The notes beneath the pieces were generated by a model that had not been told where the DNA came from, did not search any database, and worked only from the letters and a program-made list of their open reading frames with translations. Source: Salinivibrio kushneri (lineage in GTDB: Bacteria > Pseudomonadota > Gammaproteobacteria > Enterobacterales > Vibrionaceae). From it: 64,000 nucleotides of DNA. Where the stretch lies: positions 62,001 to 126,000 of the forward strand of contig NZ_CP114588.1 of assembly GCF_027286325.1 (NCBI RefSeq). Direction: 5' to 3'. Shown here piece after piece: positions 46,920 to 57,042 of this stretch (positions within the stretch are counted from its first letter, which is position 1; each line of letters starts with the position of its first letter). Both the position numbers and the translations under genes were made by a program.

Positions 46920-47077
46920 GGCTGCCGCTCGTCGATTAGATTGCCGTAATGGTACACTGCTGCACCGATAAGGGCTACCGCTTACCACGTCGCTTATCAA
47001 CGCAATCGTGCGCTTTATCAAAAACGATACGTCATCATGACGGATTGAGTGTAATTCAAACTTCAGAATGAGGCAGT

Positions 47078-48418
47078 ATGTGGCAGTCTTTAACCCAGCG
47101 TGAGCTTCACTGGCGGGTCTTATCGCTGGCTTTACCCATGGTGATCTCCAATATCACTGTTCCCTTGCTAGGGTTAGTCGATGCTGCGGTGATCGGCCAT
47201 TTAGAGCATGCGTGGTATTTAGGTGGTGTGGCGGTTGGCAGCACCATGATAAATGTCACCTTTTGGCTGTTGGGCTTTTTGCGTATGGCGACCACCGGGT
47301 TTACCGCGCAAGCCTATGGCGCGAATGATAACCGTGAGCTGGCGGCCACCTTTGTGCGTGGGGCGACCTTGGCGGGCCTGTTGGCTGCGCTATTAATCGC
47401 ACTGCATGTGCCTATTTTAGAGGGGGTGATGCACGTTAGTGATGCCAGCGCCGAAGTGAAACATTACGCGAGCCAGTACTTCTCCATTCGGATCTTTAGT
47501 GCGCCGGCGACCTTGATGAACTTGGTGATCATGGGCTGGCTACTGGGGGCGCAAAATGCGCGTCAGCCGATGTGGCTGCTGATCGTGGTCAACAGTGCCA
47601 ATATTGTCCTTGATTTGCTGTTTGTGGTCGGTCTCGATATGAAAGTGGAAGGGGCCGCGGCGGCAAGTGTGGTTGCCGATTATCTCGGCCTCATGCTGGG
47701 GCTCTATTTTGTCAAAGGCATCTGGCAGTCGCGTCAGTTACCGACCGTTCGGTCGGTATTTGAGCGCGGGCTAACTGGGATGAGCCGTTTGCTAAAGCTT
47801 AATCGAGACATCTTTTTACGTAGCCTTAGCTTGCAGTTGGCCTTTACCTTCATGACCTTCCAAGGGGCGACACTTGGTGACGAGATTGTGGCCGCCAATG
47901 CGGTGTTGATGAGCTTTCTGATGCTGATTTCCTTTGCGATGGACGGCTTTGCCTATGCGATGGAGGCGATGGTGGGTAGAGCGATTGGCGCACAGAGCAA
48001 GTCTGCGTTGTTAGTGTCACTCATAGGCAGCACATTTTGGTCGTTGGTGATTTGTTTGGCGATCACGCTGGCATTTGGTGTGGCAGGCCGTCACATCATT
48101 GCGTTGATTTCCAATATTGAGGTGGTGCGTGATCAAGCGGCGCGTTATTTACCTTGGCTAGTGGCTATGCCTTTGGTGTCGATGTGGTGCTTTTTGCTCG
48201 ATGGTATCTTTATTGGTGCGACACGGGGTAAAGACATGCGCAATGGGATGTTCGTCGCCACCGCGGGCTTTTTTGCTGCATGGTGGCTAGCGCAAGATTG
48301 GGGCAATCACGCCCTGTGGTTAGCGATGCTTACTTTTATGGCGCTAAGAGGGCTCAGTCTCGCGGTGTGCTTTGTGTACCATTGGCGACGAGATAGCTTT
48401 TTTGACGTCACACACTGA
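47078..48418 (+). CDS. dinF: MATE-family efflux transporter DinF
   Basis: Inner-membrane cation-driven exporter of the DinF branch of MATE proteins, 446 aa with twelve helices. Marks: HWRVLSLALPMVISNITVPLLGLVDAAVIGHL, GFLRMATTGFTAQAYGA (DinF-typical) and DGFAYAMEAMVGRAIG in the second half. E. coli DinF relieves oxidative stress and bile-salt damage and is coexpressed with lexA under SOS control. Here I see no CTGT-N8-ACAG box upstream, so SOS control may be lost. The ATG at 47078 has a weak GAGG site. Confidence 0.94.
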   Translation: MWQSLTQRELHWRVLSLALPMVISNITVPLLGLVDAAVIGHLEHAWYLGGVAVGSTMINVTFWLLGFLRMATTGFTAQAYGANDNRELAATFVRGATLAGLLAALLIALHVPILEGVMHVSDASAEVKHYASQYFSIRIFSAPATLMNLVIMGWLLGAQNARQPMWLLIVVNSANIVLDLLFVVGLDMKVEGAAAASVVADYLGLMLGLYFVKGIWQSRQLPTVRSVFERGLTGMSRLLKLNRDIFLRSLSLQLAFTFMTFQGATLGDEIVAANAVLMSFLMLISFAMDGFAYAMEAMVGRAIGAQSKSALLVSLIGSTFWSLVICLAITLAFGVAGRHIIALISNIEVVRDQAARYLPWLVAMPLVSMWCFLLDGIFIGATRGKDMRNGMFVATAGFFAAWWLAQDWGNHALWLAMLTFMALRGLSLAVCFVYHWRRDSFFDVTH

Positions 48419-48427
48419 GACCTATCA

Positions 48428-48458
48428 ACAAAAAACAGGCCAGTTGGCCTGTTTTTTG
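48428..48458. terminator. Terminator between dinF and nfuA
   Basis: AAAAAACAGGCC pairs with GGCCTGTTTTTT around an AGTT apex; A-run and T-run serve both convergent genes. Confidence 0.9.
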
Positions 48459-48477
48459 CGATAAGAGACGGCGTTTA

Positions 48478-49062
48478 TTAGTAATAAGAATGATCGCCAC
48501 GCGCGTGCTCGGTCACATCACGCACGCCGTTTAGCTCGCCGCTGAACTCAGCCAGCAACTGCTTTTCGATCCCTTCTTTTAAGGTCACGTCCACCATCGA
48601 GCAGCCATTGCAGCCGCCCCCGAATTGCAAAATCGCCACCGCATCATCGGTGATTTCAATCAAGTTCACATGGCCGCCATGGCTGGCAAGCTGTGGGTTA
48701 ACTTGGCTTTGAATCACGTAATCAACACGCTCCATCAAAGGCGCATCGGAGGCCACTTTCCGCATTTTCGCGTTCGGTGCTTTCAGCGTCAGCTGTGAGC
48801 CCATTTTATCGGTGACAAAGTCGATTTCCGCTTCGTCTAAAAATGGCAGGCTCATCTCATCGATAAAGGCCGAAAAGCCGTTGAACTTAAGTTCAGTATC
48901 GCTGCTTTCTATCGCTTCGGGCGGACAATAAGAAACACCGCACTCGGCGTTTGGCGTGCCTGGGTTAACCACAAACACGCGAATATTGGTGCCCTCGGGC
49001 TGCTGCTCAAGCAGCTTCACAAAGTGGCTTTGTGCATTTTCTGAAATATTGACTTCTGACAC
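48478..49062 (-). CDS. nfuA: Fe-S carrier protein NfuA
   Basis: Receives and hands on 4Fe-4S clusters under oxidative stress or iron starvation. It is 194 aa from the GTG at 49062 (E. coli 191 aa); the open frame upstream has 25 residues without homology. The degenerate A-type domain at the N-terminus includes [24 protein letters not shown], and the Nfu domain ends with the cluster ligands CNGC in [23 protein letters not shown]. The order nfuA-gntX-bioH is conserved with E. coli. Confidence 0.97.
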   Translation of the reverse strand: MSEVNISENAQSHFVKLLEQQPEGTNIRVFVVNPGTPNAECGVSYCPPEAIESSDTELKFNGFSAFIDEMSLPFLDEAEIDFVTDKMGSQLTLKAPNAKMRKVASDAPLMERVDYVIQSQVNPQLASHGGHVNLIEITDDAVAILQFGGGCNGCSMVDVTLKEGIEKQLLAEFSGELNGVRDVTEHARGDHSYY

Positions 49063-49173
49063 GACAAATACCTGACTAATCCAGTGTGTTTTATACAGTG
49101 TACTCCGGTTTGCGTTGGCTATCACCCCTTGAAGCATGTGGCTACTTTCTGCGCATGGATAGCACGCTTTCCG

Positions 49174-49911
49174 TTAGGGTAGATCGGTACGTGCCAAGCA
49201 GTAAACATCGATCGTTTCTGCGCCGGCTCGTCGCAATAATCGGCACAGCTGGGACACCGTTTGCCCGGTTGTCACCACGTCATCAACAATCGCCACGTGC
49301 GAACTTGGCAGCTCACCGCTGATCGCAAACGCGTTTTTAAGATTAGATAGCCGTGCCTGTCGGCTTAAACCTTGCTGTGGCGCTGTATGGCGGCTTCGGG
49401 CTAAAACGTTATCGACGACGTGAGTATCCAGGTAGTCGGCGAGTGCCCAGGCTAAATGCATACTTTGATTATATCCGCGCTGCCAGCGTCGCCGCCAATG
49501 GAGTGGAACAGGCAGCAGTACGGGCGCGGGCGAATGAATTCGCTCACTTAACTGGCGGGCAAAAGGCATCGCCAATTCAAAGGCCTGTTGGTATTTAAAT
49601 GCATGGATAAGCTGCGGCAGCGGATCCTCGTAGGCGCTGATCGCGACCAAACGGTCCCATGCTGGAGAGTGGCTAAGGCAGACACCACAGCGTGTCTGTG
49701 GTGTAGGGACCGGTAGGCCGCAACATTGGCATAGACAATAAGCGTAGTGCGCATCCCAGCAGGCGGCACAGCATAAAGCCGGGGTGGCACCCTTGGGTCC
49801 GGCATCCAATGACAAGTGGCAAACTGGACACTGAGAGGGCAAGAGTTTGCCTCTCCAATGGGTGAGTAAACGCGTGAAGCGCTGTGGTGCGATTGCTGAT
49901 ATCATAGGCAC
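49174..49911 (-). CDS. gntX: ComF/GntX-family phosphoribosyltransferase-like protein
   Basis: A 245-aa protein. The N-terminal half carries cysteine pairs of a zinc ribbon (CPVC, CCAAC, CLCQCCG, CGVC). The C-terminal half is a type I phosphoribosyltransferase fold with PVPLHWRRRWQRGYNQS and the PRPP loop VAIVDDVVTTGQT. Family members take part in DNA uptake in naturally competent bacteria (ComF), and the E. coli copy is called GntX. Given competence in Vibrionaceae, a DNA-uptake role is plausible. Two nearby ATGs (49911, 49905) are possible starts. Divergent from bioH with 33 bases between. Confidence 0.92.
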   Translation of the reverse strand: MPMISAIAPQRFTRLLTHWRGKLLPSQCPVCHLSLDAGPKGATPALCCAACWDAHYAYCLCQCCGLPVPTPQTRCGVCLSHSPAWDRLVAISAYEDPLPQLIHAFKYQQAFELAMPFARQLSERIHSPAPVLLPVPLHWRRRWQRGYNQSMHLAWALADYLDTHVVDNVLARSRHTAPQQGLSRQARLSNLKNAFAISGELPSSHVAIVDDVVTTGQTVSQLCRLLRRAGAETIDVYCLARTDLP

Positions 49912-49944
49912 CTTGATTGAAAAGCAACCAAGGCAGTGTAAAGC

Positions 49945-50724
49945 ATGGCGTTATGTGATTGGCAATCTCACGGGCAAGGTCCCGATCTGGTTCTCATTCA
50001 TGGTTGGGGAATGAACAGCGCTGTCTGGTCAATGTTGCTCCCTTATTTGACGGCGCACTACCGTGTTCACTGTGTTGACCTGCCGGGTTTTGGCGACAGT
50101 GCCTACCAACCGGATCTTGATATCGAGAAACTGGCACAAGTGTTGCTTAAAGAATCACCAGCGCATGCAACTTGGATAGGTTGGTCACTGGGCGGATTAG
50201 TGGCAACACAAGCCGCACTTTTATCGCCACAGCGCGTGACTGGATTGGTCACTATCGCCAGCTCACCCAAGTTTGTTGCAGAGCCAGGGTGGCGTGGGAT
50301 CAAGTCGGCGGTACTCACCGACTTTGCCGACCAGCTTGAGCGCGATTTTTCGCAAACGGTGGAGCGTTTTATGGCGCTGCAAGCCATGGGGTCACCCACG
50401 GCAAGAAAAGATGTGAAAGCGCTCAAGCAAGCGGTGTTCTCGCGACCGGCGCCTGACCCTCGCGCGTTGGCGGATGGCTTGGCGATGCTGGCCACCACGG
50501 ATCTGCGCCAGCAGTGTGAGGCGATTTCCGTACCGTGGTTGCGGTTATACGGGCGGCTAGACGGTTTAGTACCCGCGTCGGTGGCGGAAGCTGTCTCTGC
50601 GTTAGCGCCTCGCTCGCAATGTGAGGTATTCGCACACAGTGCTCATGCCCCCTTTGTGACGGAGCCTGACGAAGTGGTGGACAAACTACTTGCCTTTTTA
50701 GGCACAAACTTGCCGCCCAAATAG
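49945..50724 (+). CDS. bioH: Pimeloyl-ACP methyl ester carboxylesterase BioH
   Basis: Removes the methyl ester from pimeloyl-ACP, closing the BioC/BioH route to biotin. It is a 259-aa alpha/beta hydrolase with HGWGMNSAVWS (oxyanion region), GWSLGGLVA with catalytic Ser81, LYGRLDGLVP with the acid and HSAHAPFVT with His234, matching E. coli BioH. No other bio genes are adjacent, which is normal for bioH. Confidence 0.96.
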   Translation: MALCDWQSHGQGPDLVLIHGWGMNSAVWSMLLPYLTAHYRVHCVDLPGFGDSAYQPDLDIEKLAQVLLKESPAHATWIGWSLGGLVATQAALLSPQRVTGLVTIASSPKFVAEPGWRGIKSAVLTDFADQLERDFSQTVERFMALQAMGSPTARKDVKALKQAVFSRPAPDPRALADGLAMLATTDLRQQCEAISVPWLRLYGRLDGLVPASVAEAVSALAPRSQCEVFAHSAHAPFVTEPDEVVDKLLAFLGTNLPPK

Positions 50725-50822
50725 TGTGCGCTGATCGTTTTTTGGTAGAATTGACTAAATCCTGTCATGGTTCTGCCGATAAGTTAACTATGTCACTTGC
50801 TCTGACATTAGGAGAGACCATA

Positions 50823-51182
50823 ATGAACGTAGGTAACGTTGGGCAGTCTCAGGCGTATCATCAGCAAACGATGAAGCCAAAAGCGCCGACACAACCGCAA
50901 CAAAATGCGGACAACGCGGCCAAAGACACGAAAGCAGCCAAGGCTGCTGAGACGCTTTCCGCTGCCGAGGCAGCAAAAGAAAGCAAAGATGTGAAAGCAG
51001 CGAAAAACGCTGAAGGTGTTAAAAAGCCAGAAGAGAAATCATCGGTTGAATCCTTTACCTATGGTGCGTTGGGCATGGACCACCCGGAAAAAGTGAAAGA
51101 AAACGATGATACGGCCTACAGTGCGGGACAATTTTTGTCTGCGCTGGGCACAATAGGCACCATACTCGCGGTTGTCGTCTAA
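50823..51182 (+). CDS. Small Lys/Ala-rich protein of unknown function
   Basis: A 119-aa protein from the ATG at 50823 (AGGAGA eight to ten bases upstream). Residues 1-75 are low complexity, rich in Lys, Ala, Glu and Gln (KAAKAAETLSAAEAAKESKD) and probably disordered or coiled-coil. Residues 76-100 (SSVESFTYGALGMDHPEKVKEN) look conserved, and the C-terminus (FLSALGTIGTILAVVV) is hydrophobic and could insert in a membrane as a tail. I do not recognise it. It lies between bioH and another small gene and seems lineage-restricted. Confidence 0.75.
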   Translation: MNVGNVGQSQAYHQQTMKPKAPTQPQQNADNAAKDTKAAKAAETLSAAEAAKESKDVKAAKNAEGVKKPEEKSSVESFTYGALGMDHPEKVKENDDTAYSAGQFLSALGTIGTILAVVV

Positions 51183-51246
51183 ACTGTAAGGAGACGAGGC
51201 CGCACTGACAATTAGGCCTTCAGCTGATGTTGGGAGGTAGCATCAG

Positions 51247-51720
51247 ATGAATATATCGCCAGCAAGCGTCAGTATCCCAACTGTCGCGCCATCGGTGAAC
51301 CCGCCAACGGAGCAAGTTGCGCGGGATAATCGCATGCGCGAAAAAATTGTTCCCACCAAGCAAGCCCCAGAGCCAGAACACGGCAAAGCGGCGACCGATC
51401 AAGGCAAGCAGCTCGGCCGCTCATCCTGGGATCCGTCACAACACCCTAATTATTCGCTCGACTACAGTCGCGAGTCCTTGTCCGACGCTGATTATGACGG
51501 TGCGAACATTGCCGGGCGTGTTGATGCCATGGCGCGTACCGAGCCGGGGGAGCAAGCACGTAAAGACAACGGCTACCCGCTGGGGTTGAAAATGCCGGAA
51601 GAAGTGCTGGAGAAAGTCGAAGAGCTGAAAAGGTTCGAGCAAACGCGTGCAGTGGTTGCGATGCGCTATCAGCAAGCGACCGTGGCGAATATGCCCTCAG
51701 AAGTGCTGATTGTGATTTAA
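51247..51720 (+). CDS. Uncharacterised hydrophilic protein
   Basis: A 157-aa protein preceded by GGGAGG. No signal peptide or membrane span. The first third is Pro/Val/Gln-rich (SIPTVAPSVNPPTEQ) and disordered-looking; the middle is polar with aromatic pairs (SSWDPSQHPNYSLDYSRESLSDADYDGANIAGRVDAMA); the end is helical (MPEEVLEKVEELKRFEQTRAVVAMRYQQATVANMP). Similar small proteins occur beside bioH/tex in Vibrio, sometimes mislabelled as Lon protease; no protease motif is visible here. It follows the preceding small gene by 64 bases. Confidence 0.72.
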   Translation: MNISPASVSIPTVAPSVNPPTEQVARDNRMREKIVPTKQAPEPEHGKAATDQGKQLGRSSWDPSQHPNYSLDYSRESLSDADYDGANIAGRVDAMARTEPGEQARKDNGYPLGLKMPEEVLEKVEELKRFEQTRAVVAMRYQQATVANMPSEVLIVI

Positions 51721-51757
51721 ATGGTGTTCATGACGCCATGCTGAGAAAGCCCACGAT

Positions 51758-51792
51758 GAAAAAGCCCCACGATGTTGCGTGGGGCTTTTTGG
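51758..51792. terminator. Bidirectional terminator between the small gene and tex
   Basis: AAAAAGCCCCACG pairs with CGTGGGGCTTTTT (C/G closing pair) around a short loop; A- and T-runs flank the stem. Confidence 0.9.
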
Positions 51793-54090
51793 TTAGGAGC
51801 GCTTGGCGCGGGCAAAGGCATCGGCCATGCTGCCCATTGCGGCGGGTTTGTCCTGGCGTTTTTTCGGACTTCTCTCACGCGGCTTAGGGGCGGCTGCTGG
51901 GGGTTCGCTAGCAGCCGGCGTATCGTCAAGGCGCATCGATAACCCAATTCGCTTGCGCGGCGCATCCACCTCCATGACTTTGACTTTCACCACGTCCCCG
52001 GCTTTGACCACGTCGCGGGGATCACTAATAAAGCGGTTCGATAGCGCGGAGATGTGCACGAGGCCGTCTTGGTGGACGCCGATATCAACAAATGCACCAA
52101 AGTGCGTGACGTTAGTGACCACGCCTTCGAGTTGCATGCCTGGTTTTAAGTCACTGATCTGATTCACGCCCTCGGCAAAGGTCGCGGTTTTAAACTCAGG
52201 GCGCGGATCGCGGCCTGGCTTGGCCAGCTCGTTCAATACGTCGGTGACCGTGATCTGTCCAAAGGTCTCGGTGGCATAATCGCTTGCGTTTAAGCTTTGT
52301 AGCATACCCGCATTGCCCACCAAGGCATCGATGGCTTTGCCGGTCTTTTGGGCGATTTGTTTAACCAAAGGGTAGGTTTCTGGGTGGACACCTGAGCGAT
52401 CGAGTGGGTTCGCGCCATCCATCACCCGTAAAAAGCCAGCGCATTGCTCATAGGCTTTCGGGCCAAGGCGCGGGACCTTCAGTAAGGTTTTACGATCGCC
52501 AAATCGGCCATTTTCGTCGCGAAAGGCAACAATGTTTTGTGCCATGGTTTGGCTAAGGCCTGCCACCCGGGTGAGCAGTGGTGCGGACGCGATATTTACA
52601 TCGACCCCTACGGCGTTTACACAGTCTTCCACCACCGCATCAAGCTTTTTCGCCAACTGGTGTTGAGAGACATCATGCTGATACTGACCGACGCCAATCG
52701 ACTTAGGATCAATTTTAACCAGCTCGGCGAGAGGGTCTTGCAGGCGGCGGGCGATAGAAACCGCGCCACGTAGCGAGACATCGAGGTCGGGAAATTCTTT
52801 GGCTGCCAGCTCTGACGCCGAATAAACCGAGGCACCGGCCTCACTGACCATCACCGTTTGAATGCTTAAGTCGGCTTGTTTGAGCATGGTGGTGACAAAG
52901 TGTTCGGTTTCACGTGAGGCGGTGCCATTGCCGACCGCAATCAAGTTCACGCTGTGGCGGTCAATAAAACGGCGTAGCGTTTTACTCGCCCCATCAATAT
53001 CGTGTTTAGGTGCGGTGGGATAAATAGTGGCGGTGTCGAGCAATTTGCCCGTACCATCCACCACCGCCACTTTACAGCCGGTACGCAGGCCTGGGTCAAT
53101 GCCCATGGTGCAGCGAGGGCCAGCCGGTGCGGCCATCAATACATCTTTTAAGTTGGCCGCAAACACATCAATAGCGTCATTTTCCGCACGCTCTTTCAGG
53201 TTGGCCATGAACTCGGTCTCAAGATGCATTAAGATTTTGACCCGCCAAGCAAAGGCAATGACTTGTTTGCGCCAACGATCTGCCGGTGCGGTGCCCAAAG
53301 ACAGCTGGTAGTGTTGAGCAATCATGGTTTCGCACACGCTTTGCTTGCTGTCTGGTGCTTGGTCGGGATCGGCAACCAGCGCTAGCTGTAACACGCCTTC
53401 ATTGCGACCACGTAACATCGCCAGCGCGCGGTGAGAGGGCACCTTGGCTATCGGCTCTTGGTGGGCAAAGTAGTCTTTGAACTTGGCACCGGCTTCTTCT
53501 TGGCCGGCAACCACGGTGGCGCGCAGCACTGCATATTGCTTAAGGTACTGGCGCAGCGTCTCTAATAAGCTCGCATCCTCGGCAAGGCGCTCCATCATAA
53601 TCGCGCGGGCGCCATCCAGCGCGGCTTTAGTGTCGGCGACGCCCTTTTCAGCATTGATATATTGCTCGGCAAGCGCGTCAGGGTTGTGCGAGGCGTCTTG
53701 CCATAAGGCCTCGGCCAAGGGGGCGAGGCCGGCCTCAATCGCAATTTGGCCTTTGGTTCGGCGCTTGGGTTTGTAAGGCAGATAGAGATCTTCTAAGCGG
53801 TTTTTACTCTCCGCGGCGAGAATATCGCTGCGCAAGCTGTCGGTGAGTTTGCCTTGCTCGTCAATCGATTTCAGGATGGTATCGCGCCGGGCATCCAATT
53901 CGCGCAAATAGACCAAACGGCTCTCAAGGGTGCGCAACTGCGAGTCATCCAGCCCTTGGGTGGCTTCTTTTCGGTAGCGGGCGATAAAGGGAACCGTGTT
54001 GCCATCATCAAGTAATTCAACCGCTGTTTTGACTTGGCCTGGCGCCACATTGAGCTCGTGCGCCAGGGTGTGTGTAATAGATGTGTGCAT
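51793..54090 (-). CDS. tex: Transcription accessory protein Tex
   Basis: RNA-binding protein of 765 aa related to eukaryotic Spt6, involved in transcription and stress tolerance. The ATG at 54090 follows AAGGAAAC. Domain order: N-terminal helical bundle ([29 protein letters not shown]), YqgF/RNase H-like fold ([23 protein letters not shown]), helix-hairpin-helix repeats ([30 protein letters not shown]), and an S1 domain ([31 protein letters not shown]), then a basic disordered tail ([14 protein letters not shown]). It is E. coli YhgF. GreB lies just upstream on the same strand. Confidence 0.97.
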   Translation of the reverse strand: MHTSITHTLAHELNVAPGQVKTAVELLDDGNTVPFIARYRKEATQGLDDSQLRTLESRLVYLRELDARRDTILKSIDEQGKLTDSLRSDILAAESKNRLEDLYLPYKPKRRTKGQIAIEAGLAPLAEALWQDASHNPDALAEQYINAEKGVADTKAALDGARAIMMERLAEDASLLETLRQYLKQYAVLRATVVAGQEEAGAKFKDYFAHQEPIAKVPSHRALAMLRGRNEGVLQLALVADPDQAPDSKQSVCETMIAQHYQLSLGTAPADRWRKQVIAFAWRVKILMHLETEFMANLKERAENDAIDVFAANLKDVLMAAPAGPRCTMGIDPGLRTGCKVAVVDGTGKLLDTATIYPTAPKHDIDGASKTLRRFIDRHSVNLIAVGNGTASRETEHFVTTMLKQADLSIQTVMVSEAGASVYSASELAAKEFPDLDVSLRGAVSIARRLQDPLAELVKIDPKSIGVGQYQHDVSQHQLAKKLDAVVEDCVNAVGVDVNIASAPLLTRVAGLSQTMAQNIVAFRDENGRFGDRKTLLKVPRLGPKAYEQCAGFLRVMDGANPLDRSGVHPETYPLVKQIAQKTGKAIDALVGNAGMLQSLNASDYATETFGQITVTDVLNELAKPGRDPRPEFKTATFAEGVNQISDLKPGMQLEGVVTNVTHFGAFVDIGVHQDGLVHISALSNRFISDPRDVVKAGDVVKVKVMEVDAPRKRIGLSMRLDDTPAASEPPAAAPKPRERSPKKRQDKPAAMGSMADAFARAKRS

Positions 54091-54181
54091 GTGTTTCCTT
54101 TTCTCTACAAGCACGGCAGGGGAACGCCCTGCCAAGGGATAGCATTTTTGACCGCGATGGGGACGAAGGTTCCGTCAGGTG

Positions 54182-54676
54182 TTACTGAGCGTCGCTGTCA
54201 CTGGGCTTTGGGTAGGTAATGGTATTCACAAACCATTGCTTTTCGCCTTCAGGGGTTGAGACCACCACTTCGTCATCAACGGCTTTTTTTAATAGCGCAC
54301 GGGCCATGGGGGCATCGATAGAAATGTAATCTTTGCGTTCATAAATCTCATCAGGGCCAACAATTCGAAATTGCTTGGTGTCGCCGGCTTCGTTTTCAAT
54401 TTCCACCCAGGCGCCAAAAAAGACCCGTCCTTCTTGCTCGGGCGCGTAATCGACAATGGTTAAGTCATTGAGGCGTTTACGCAGATAGCGAACACGGCGG
54501 TCTATTTGACGTAACAAACGTTTGTTGTAGGTGTAGTCTGCATTTTCTGAGCGATCACCCAAACTGGCGGCCCAGCTGACAATTTTGGTCACTTCTGGGC
54601 GCCGTTCGTGCCACAGGTGATCGTGCTCGGCTTTGAGCGCGTTAAACCCTTCTCGGGTCACCAATTTGGTTTTCAC
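54182..54676 (-). CDS. greB: Transcript cleavage factor GreB
   Basis: Rescues backtracked RNA polymerase by stimulating transcript cleavage. It is 164 aa from the GTG at 54676, which follows AAGGAGAGG at the right distance and gives a start (VKTKLVTREGFNALKAEHDHLW) aligned with E. coli GreB. The coiled coil ends in the acidic tip LGDRSENADYTYNKRLLRQIDRR, and the globular domain has RVFFGAWVEIENEAGD and ISIDAPMARALLKK. Upstream in-frame ATGs are not supported. Divergent from ompR. Confidence 0.96.
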   Translation of the reverse strand: MKTKLVTREGFNALKAEHDHLWHERRPEVTKIVSWAASLGDRSENADYTYNKRLLRQIDRRVRYLRKRLNDLTIVDYAPEQEGRVFFGAWVEIENEAGDTKQFRIVGPDEIYERKDYISIDAPMARALLKKAVDDEVVVSTPEGEKQWFVNTITYPKPSDSDAQ

Positions 54677-54897
54677 GTTACCTCTCCTTTCGCTAGCCAT
54701 TCGGCGTCGCGCGATATAACCTTGTCCAGGAAAGTACAAGAAGCGGGCAAACTTGTCGAGGCAACACTCGGTAACAATTTACCCCTCGCTTGGCGGCAGA
54801 CAAACACGCGGTCTGAAAGAGAACTGTGGCAAAATTCAGTATGATATACGTGACGGCCAATCGATGGCCGGGCAACGATCAGCATTGAGGGCTTAGC

Positions 54898-55614
54898 ATG
54901 CAAGAGAACTATAAAATTCTAGTGGTGGATGATGATATGCGTCTGCGCTCGCTACTGGAACGCTACCTGACCGAGCAAGGTTTTCAGGTACGCAGTGTCG
55001 CCAATGCCGAGCAGATGGATCGCTTACTCGCGCGTGAAGCCTTTCACCTAATGGTGCTAGATCTGATGTTGCCGGGTGAAGATGGCCTGTCTGTGTGTCG
55101 CCGTTTGCGTCAAGCGAATAACCAATTGCCGATTTTGATGCTGACCGCGAAGGGCGATGAGATTGATCGCATTGTCGGTTTAGAAGTCGGTGCCGATGAT
55201 TACCTACCCAAGCCTTTTAACCCGCGAGAGCTATTGGCGCGGGTACGCGCAGTATTGCGCCGGCAGACCATTGAAGCGCCAGGCGCCCCGAGTGCAGACT
55301 CTACCACGGTGACCTTTGGCGAGTTTCGTCTCAACCTCGGCACCCGGGAAATGTTTCGCAATGATGAGCCCATGACGCTCACATCCGGCGAGTTCGCGGT
55401 GCTTAAAGCCTTGGTCACCAATGCGCGCGAGCCGTTATCACGTGACAAGTTGATGAACATGGCGCGTGGCCGTGAGTATTCGGCGATGGAGCGCTCGATT
55501 GATGTGCAAATCTCGCGTTTGCGTCGGATGATAGAAGAAGACCCGAGTAAACCGCGTTATATCCAAACCGTATGGGGGCTCGGCTACGTATTCGTGCCAG
55601 ATGGAGAGGTGTAG
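54898..55614 (+). CDS. ompR: Response regulator OmpR
   Basis: DNA-binding regulator of osmolarity and envelope genes. It is 238 aa; the receiver domain has VVDDDMRLR, phospho-acceptor Asp near residue 55 in [13 protein letters not shown], the Thr in MLTAKG and Lys in [17 protein letters not shown]. The winged-helix domain includes [56 protein letters not shown], near-identical to enteric OmpR. It is followed by envZ after two bases. Confidence 0.98.
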   Translation: MQENYKILVVDDDMRLRSLLERYLTEQGFQVRSVANAEQMDRLLAREAFHLMVLDLMLPGEDGLSVCRRLRQANNQLPILMLTAKGDEIDRIVGLEVGADDYLPKPFNPRELLARVRAVLRRQTIEAPGAPSADSTTVTFGEFRLNLGTREMFRNDEPMTLTSGEFAVLKALVTNAREPLSRDKLMNMARGREYSAMERSIDVQISRLRRMIEEDPSKPRYIQTVWGLGYVFVPDGEV

Positions 55615-55616
55615 CG

Positions 55617-56942
55617 ATGCGGATGTCACCGCGGACTAACTTTGCACGTACCTTGTTTATCTTGGCTGGCTTGTTAATTGCCAGCCAAGTTTTTTCTTAT
55701 CTGACCATCGTCAATTATGCCTTGCTGCCCAGTTTGCAGCAGTTCAACAAAATCCTCGCCTTTGAAGTGCGCCTGATGCTGGAGGAGGACTGGTACCTCA
55801 AAGACGGTGAAGTGCTTCATCTTGGTGAACCTGTGCGGCGGCAATTGTTGGAGCAGATTGGCGTCACCTTGCATGCGCCCAATAGTGAGCAAGCGGTGGC
55901 GTTTAAAGATGCCATGGAAATTGATTATTTAAGCGAGCATATCAGCGAGGAGTTGGGCACCCAAACCGAAGTACGCTTGGTCAGTGGTGAAGACAGCTAC
56001 GTGCTGTGGCTGAAGTTTGACCAGATTGATGACTTTTTAATGCGGATCCCGCTTTCCGAGCTGCATCAAGACGATTTTGCCCCTTTGTTTCAATACAGCT
56101 TAGTGATTGCTTTGTTGGTGATTGCGGGCGGGTGGCTATTTATCAAGATGCAAAACCGCCCACTTGTGGCCCTTGAGCGCGCGGCGTTAGATGTGGCAGA
56201 TGGCCGTTTTCCCGATCCTGTGCCGCCACGAGGGGCGTCAGAAATTCAGGCGGTGACGGTAGCATTTAATAAAATGTCAGCGGGTATCCGTAAGTTGGAA
56301 GAAGACCGCGCCTTGCTGATGGCAGGGGTTAGCCATGATTTGCGCACGCCACTGACGCGCATTCGCCTTGCCACTGAAATGATGTCATCGGATGATGCCT
56401 ATTTGGCCGATAGCATTACCGAGGACACCGAAGAGTGTAATGAAATCATCAACCAGTTTATGGATTACTTGCGCGCCGTGCAGCAGCAAGACCCTGATCC
56501 TGTCGACTTAGCGAGCATTTGCCGCGATGTGGCGAGTAATCAGCAACAAATGGGGGTCGATATTGATCTCGACCTAGGGGCATTGCACGGAGAGTTATTT
56601 GCTAACTCGGTAGCGTTAAAGCGTGCGGTGACCAATTTGGTGGTTAATGCGGTGCGATACGGCCATGGTTGGGTCCGTCTCGGTTGTGGCAGCAATGCCG
56701 ATCACACCTATCAGTGGGTGGAAGTGGAAGACAATGGCCCGGGGATCGAGGCGAGTTTAGAGAATTCGCTATTTCAACCTTTTACCCGCGGTGACACCGC
56801 TCGTGGTAGCGAAGGGACAGGCTTAGGGCTGGCGATCGTGAAACGCATTGTGGAACAACTTCACGGTGATATTCGCTTGTCGTCACGCACTGAAGGTGGG
56901 TTAAGAATTCAAATGACGTTTCCTGTGGGCAATAAAAAATAA
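55617..56942 (+). CDS. envZ: Osmosensor histidine kinase EnvZ
   Basis: Inner-membrane kinase/phosphatase of OmpR, 441 aa from the ATG at 55617 (GGAGAGG upstream). TM1 is about residues 13-36, a short periplasmic domain about 37-155, and TM2 about 158-176, then HAMP. The dimerisation/phosphotransfer H-box is [21 protein letters not shown], with His near residue 240. The ATPase domain has [10 protein letters not shown] (N-box), VEDNGPGIE (G1) and [13 protein letters not shown] (G2). It is coupled to ompR as in other gammaproteobacteria. Confidence 0.97.
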   Translation: MRMSPRTNFARTLFILAGLLIASQVFSYLTIVNYALLPSLQQFNKILAFEVRLMLEEDWYLKDGEVLHLGEPVRRQLLEQIGVTLHAPNSEQAVAFKDAMEIDYLSEHISEELGTQTEVRLVSGEDSYVLWLKFDQIDDFLMRIPLSELHQDDFAPLFQYSLVIALLVIAGGWLFIKMQNRPLVALERAALDVADGRFPDPVPPRGASEIQAVTVAFNKMSAGIRKLEEDRALLMAGVSHDLRTPLTRIRLATEMMSSDDAYLADSITEDTEECNEIINQFMDYLRAVQQQDPDPVDLASICRDVASNQQQMGVDIDLDLGALHGELFANSVALKRAVTNLVVNAVRYGHGWVRLGCGSNADHTYQWVEVEDNGPGIEASLENSLFQPFTRGDTARGSEGTGLGLAIVKRIVEQLHGDIRLSSRTEGGLRIQMTFPVGNKK

Positions 56943-57042
56943 CGTCCTTGTGTGCGTGTGACCACGTTTTTGGCCGCGGAAGTCGCGGAAACAGGGGGGT
57001 AGGCCATACTGTCATAGAGACTCAATACACTGGGAAACGGCC

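Noticed and set aside
46833-47021. Minus-strand frame with repeated CVSCT-like peptides
   Set aside because: Generated by the 14-bp tandem repeats; 14 is not a multiple of 3 and there is no start signal, so a repeat protein is not credible.
51247-51720. Lon-like protease label for the small protein before tex
   Set aside because: No ATPase or Ser-Lys protease motif is visible and the protein is far too short.
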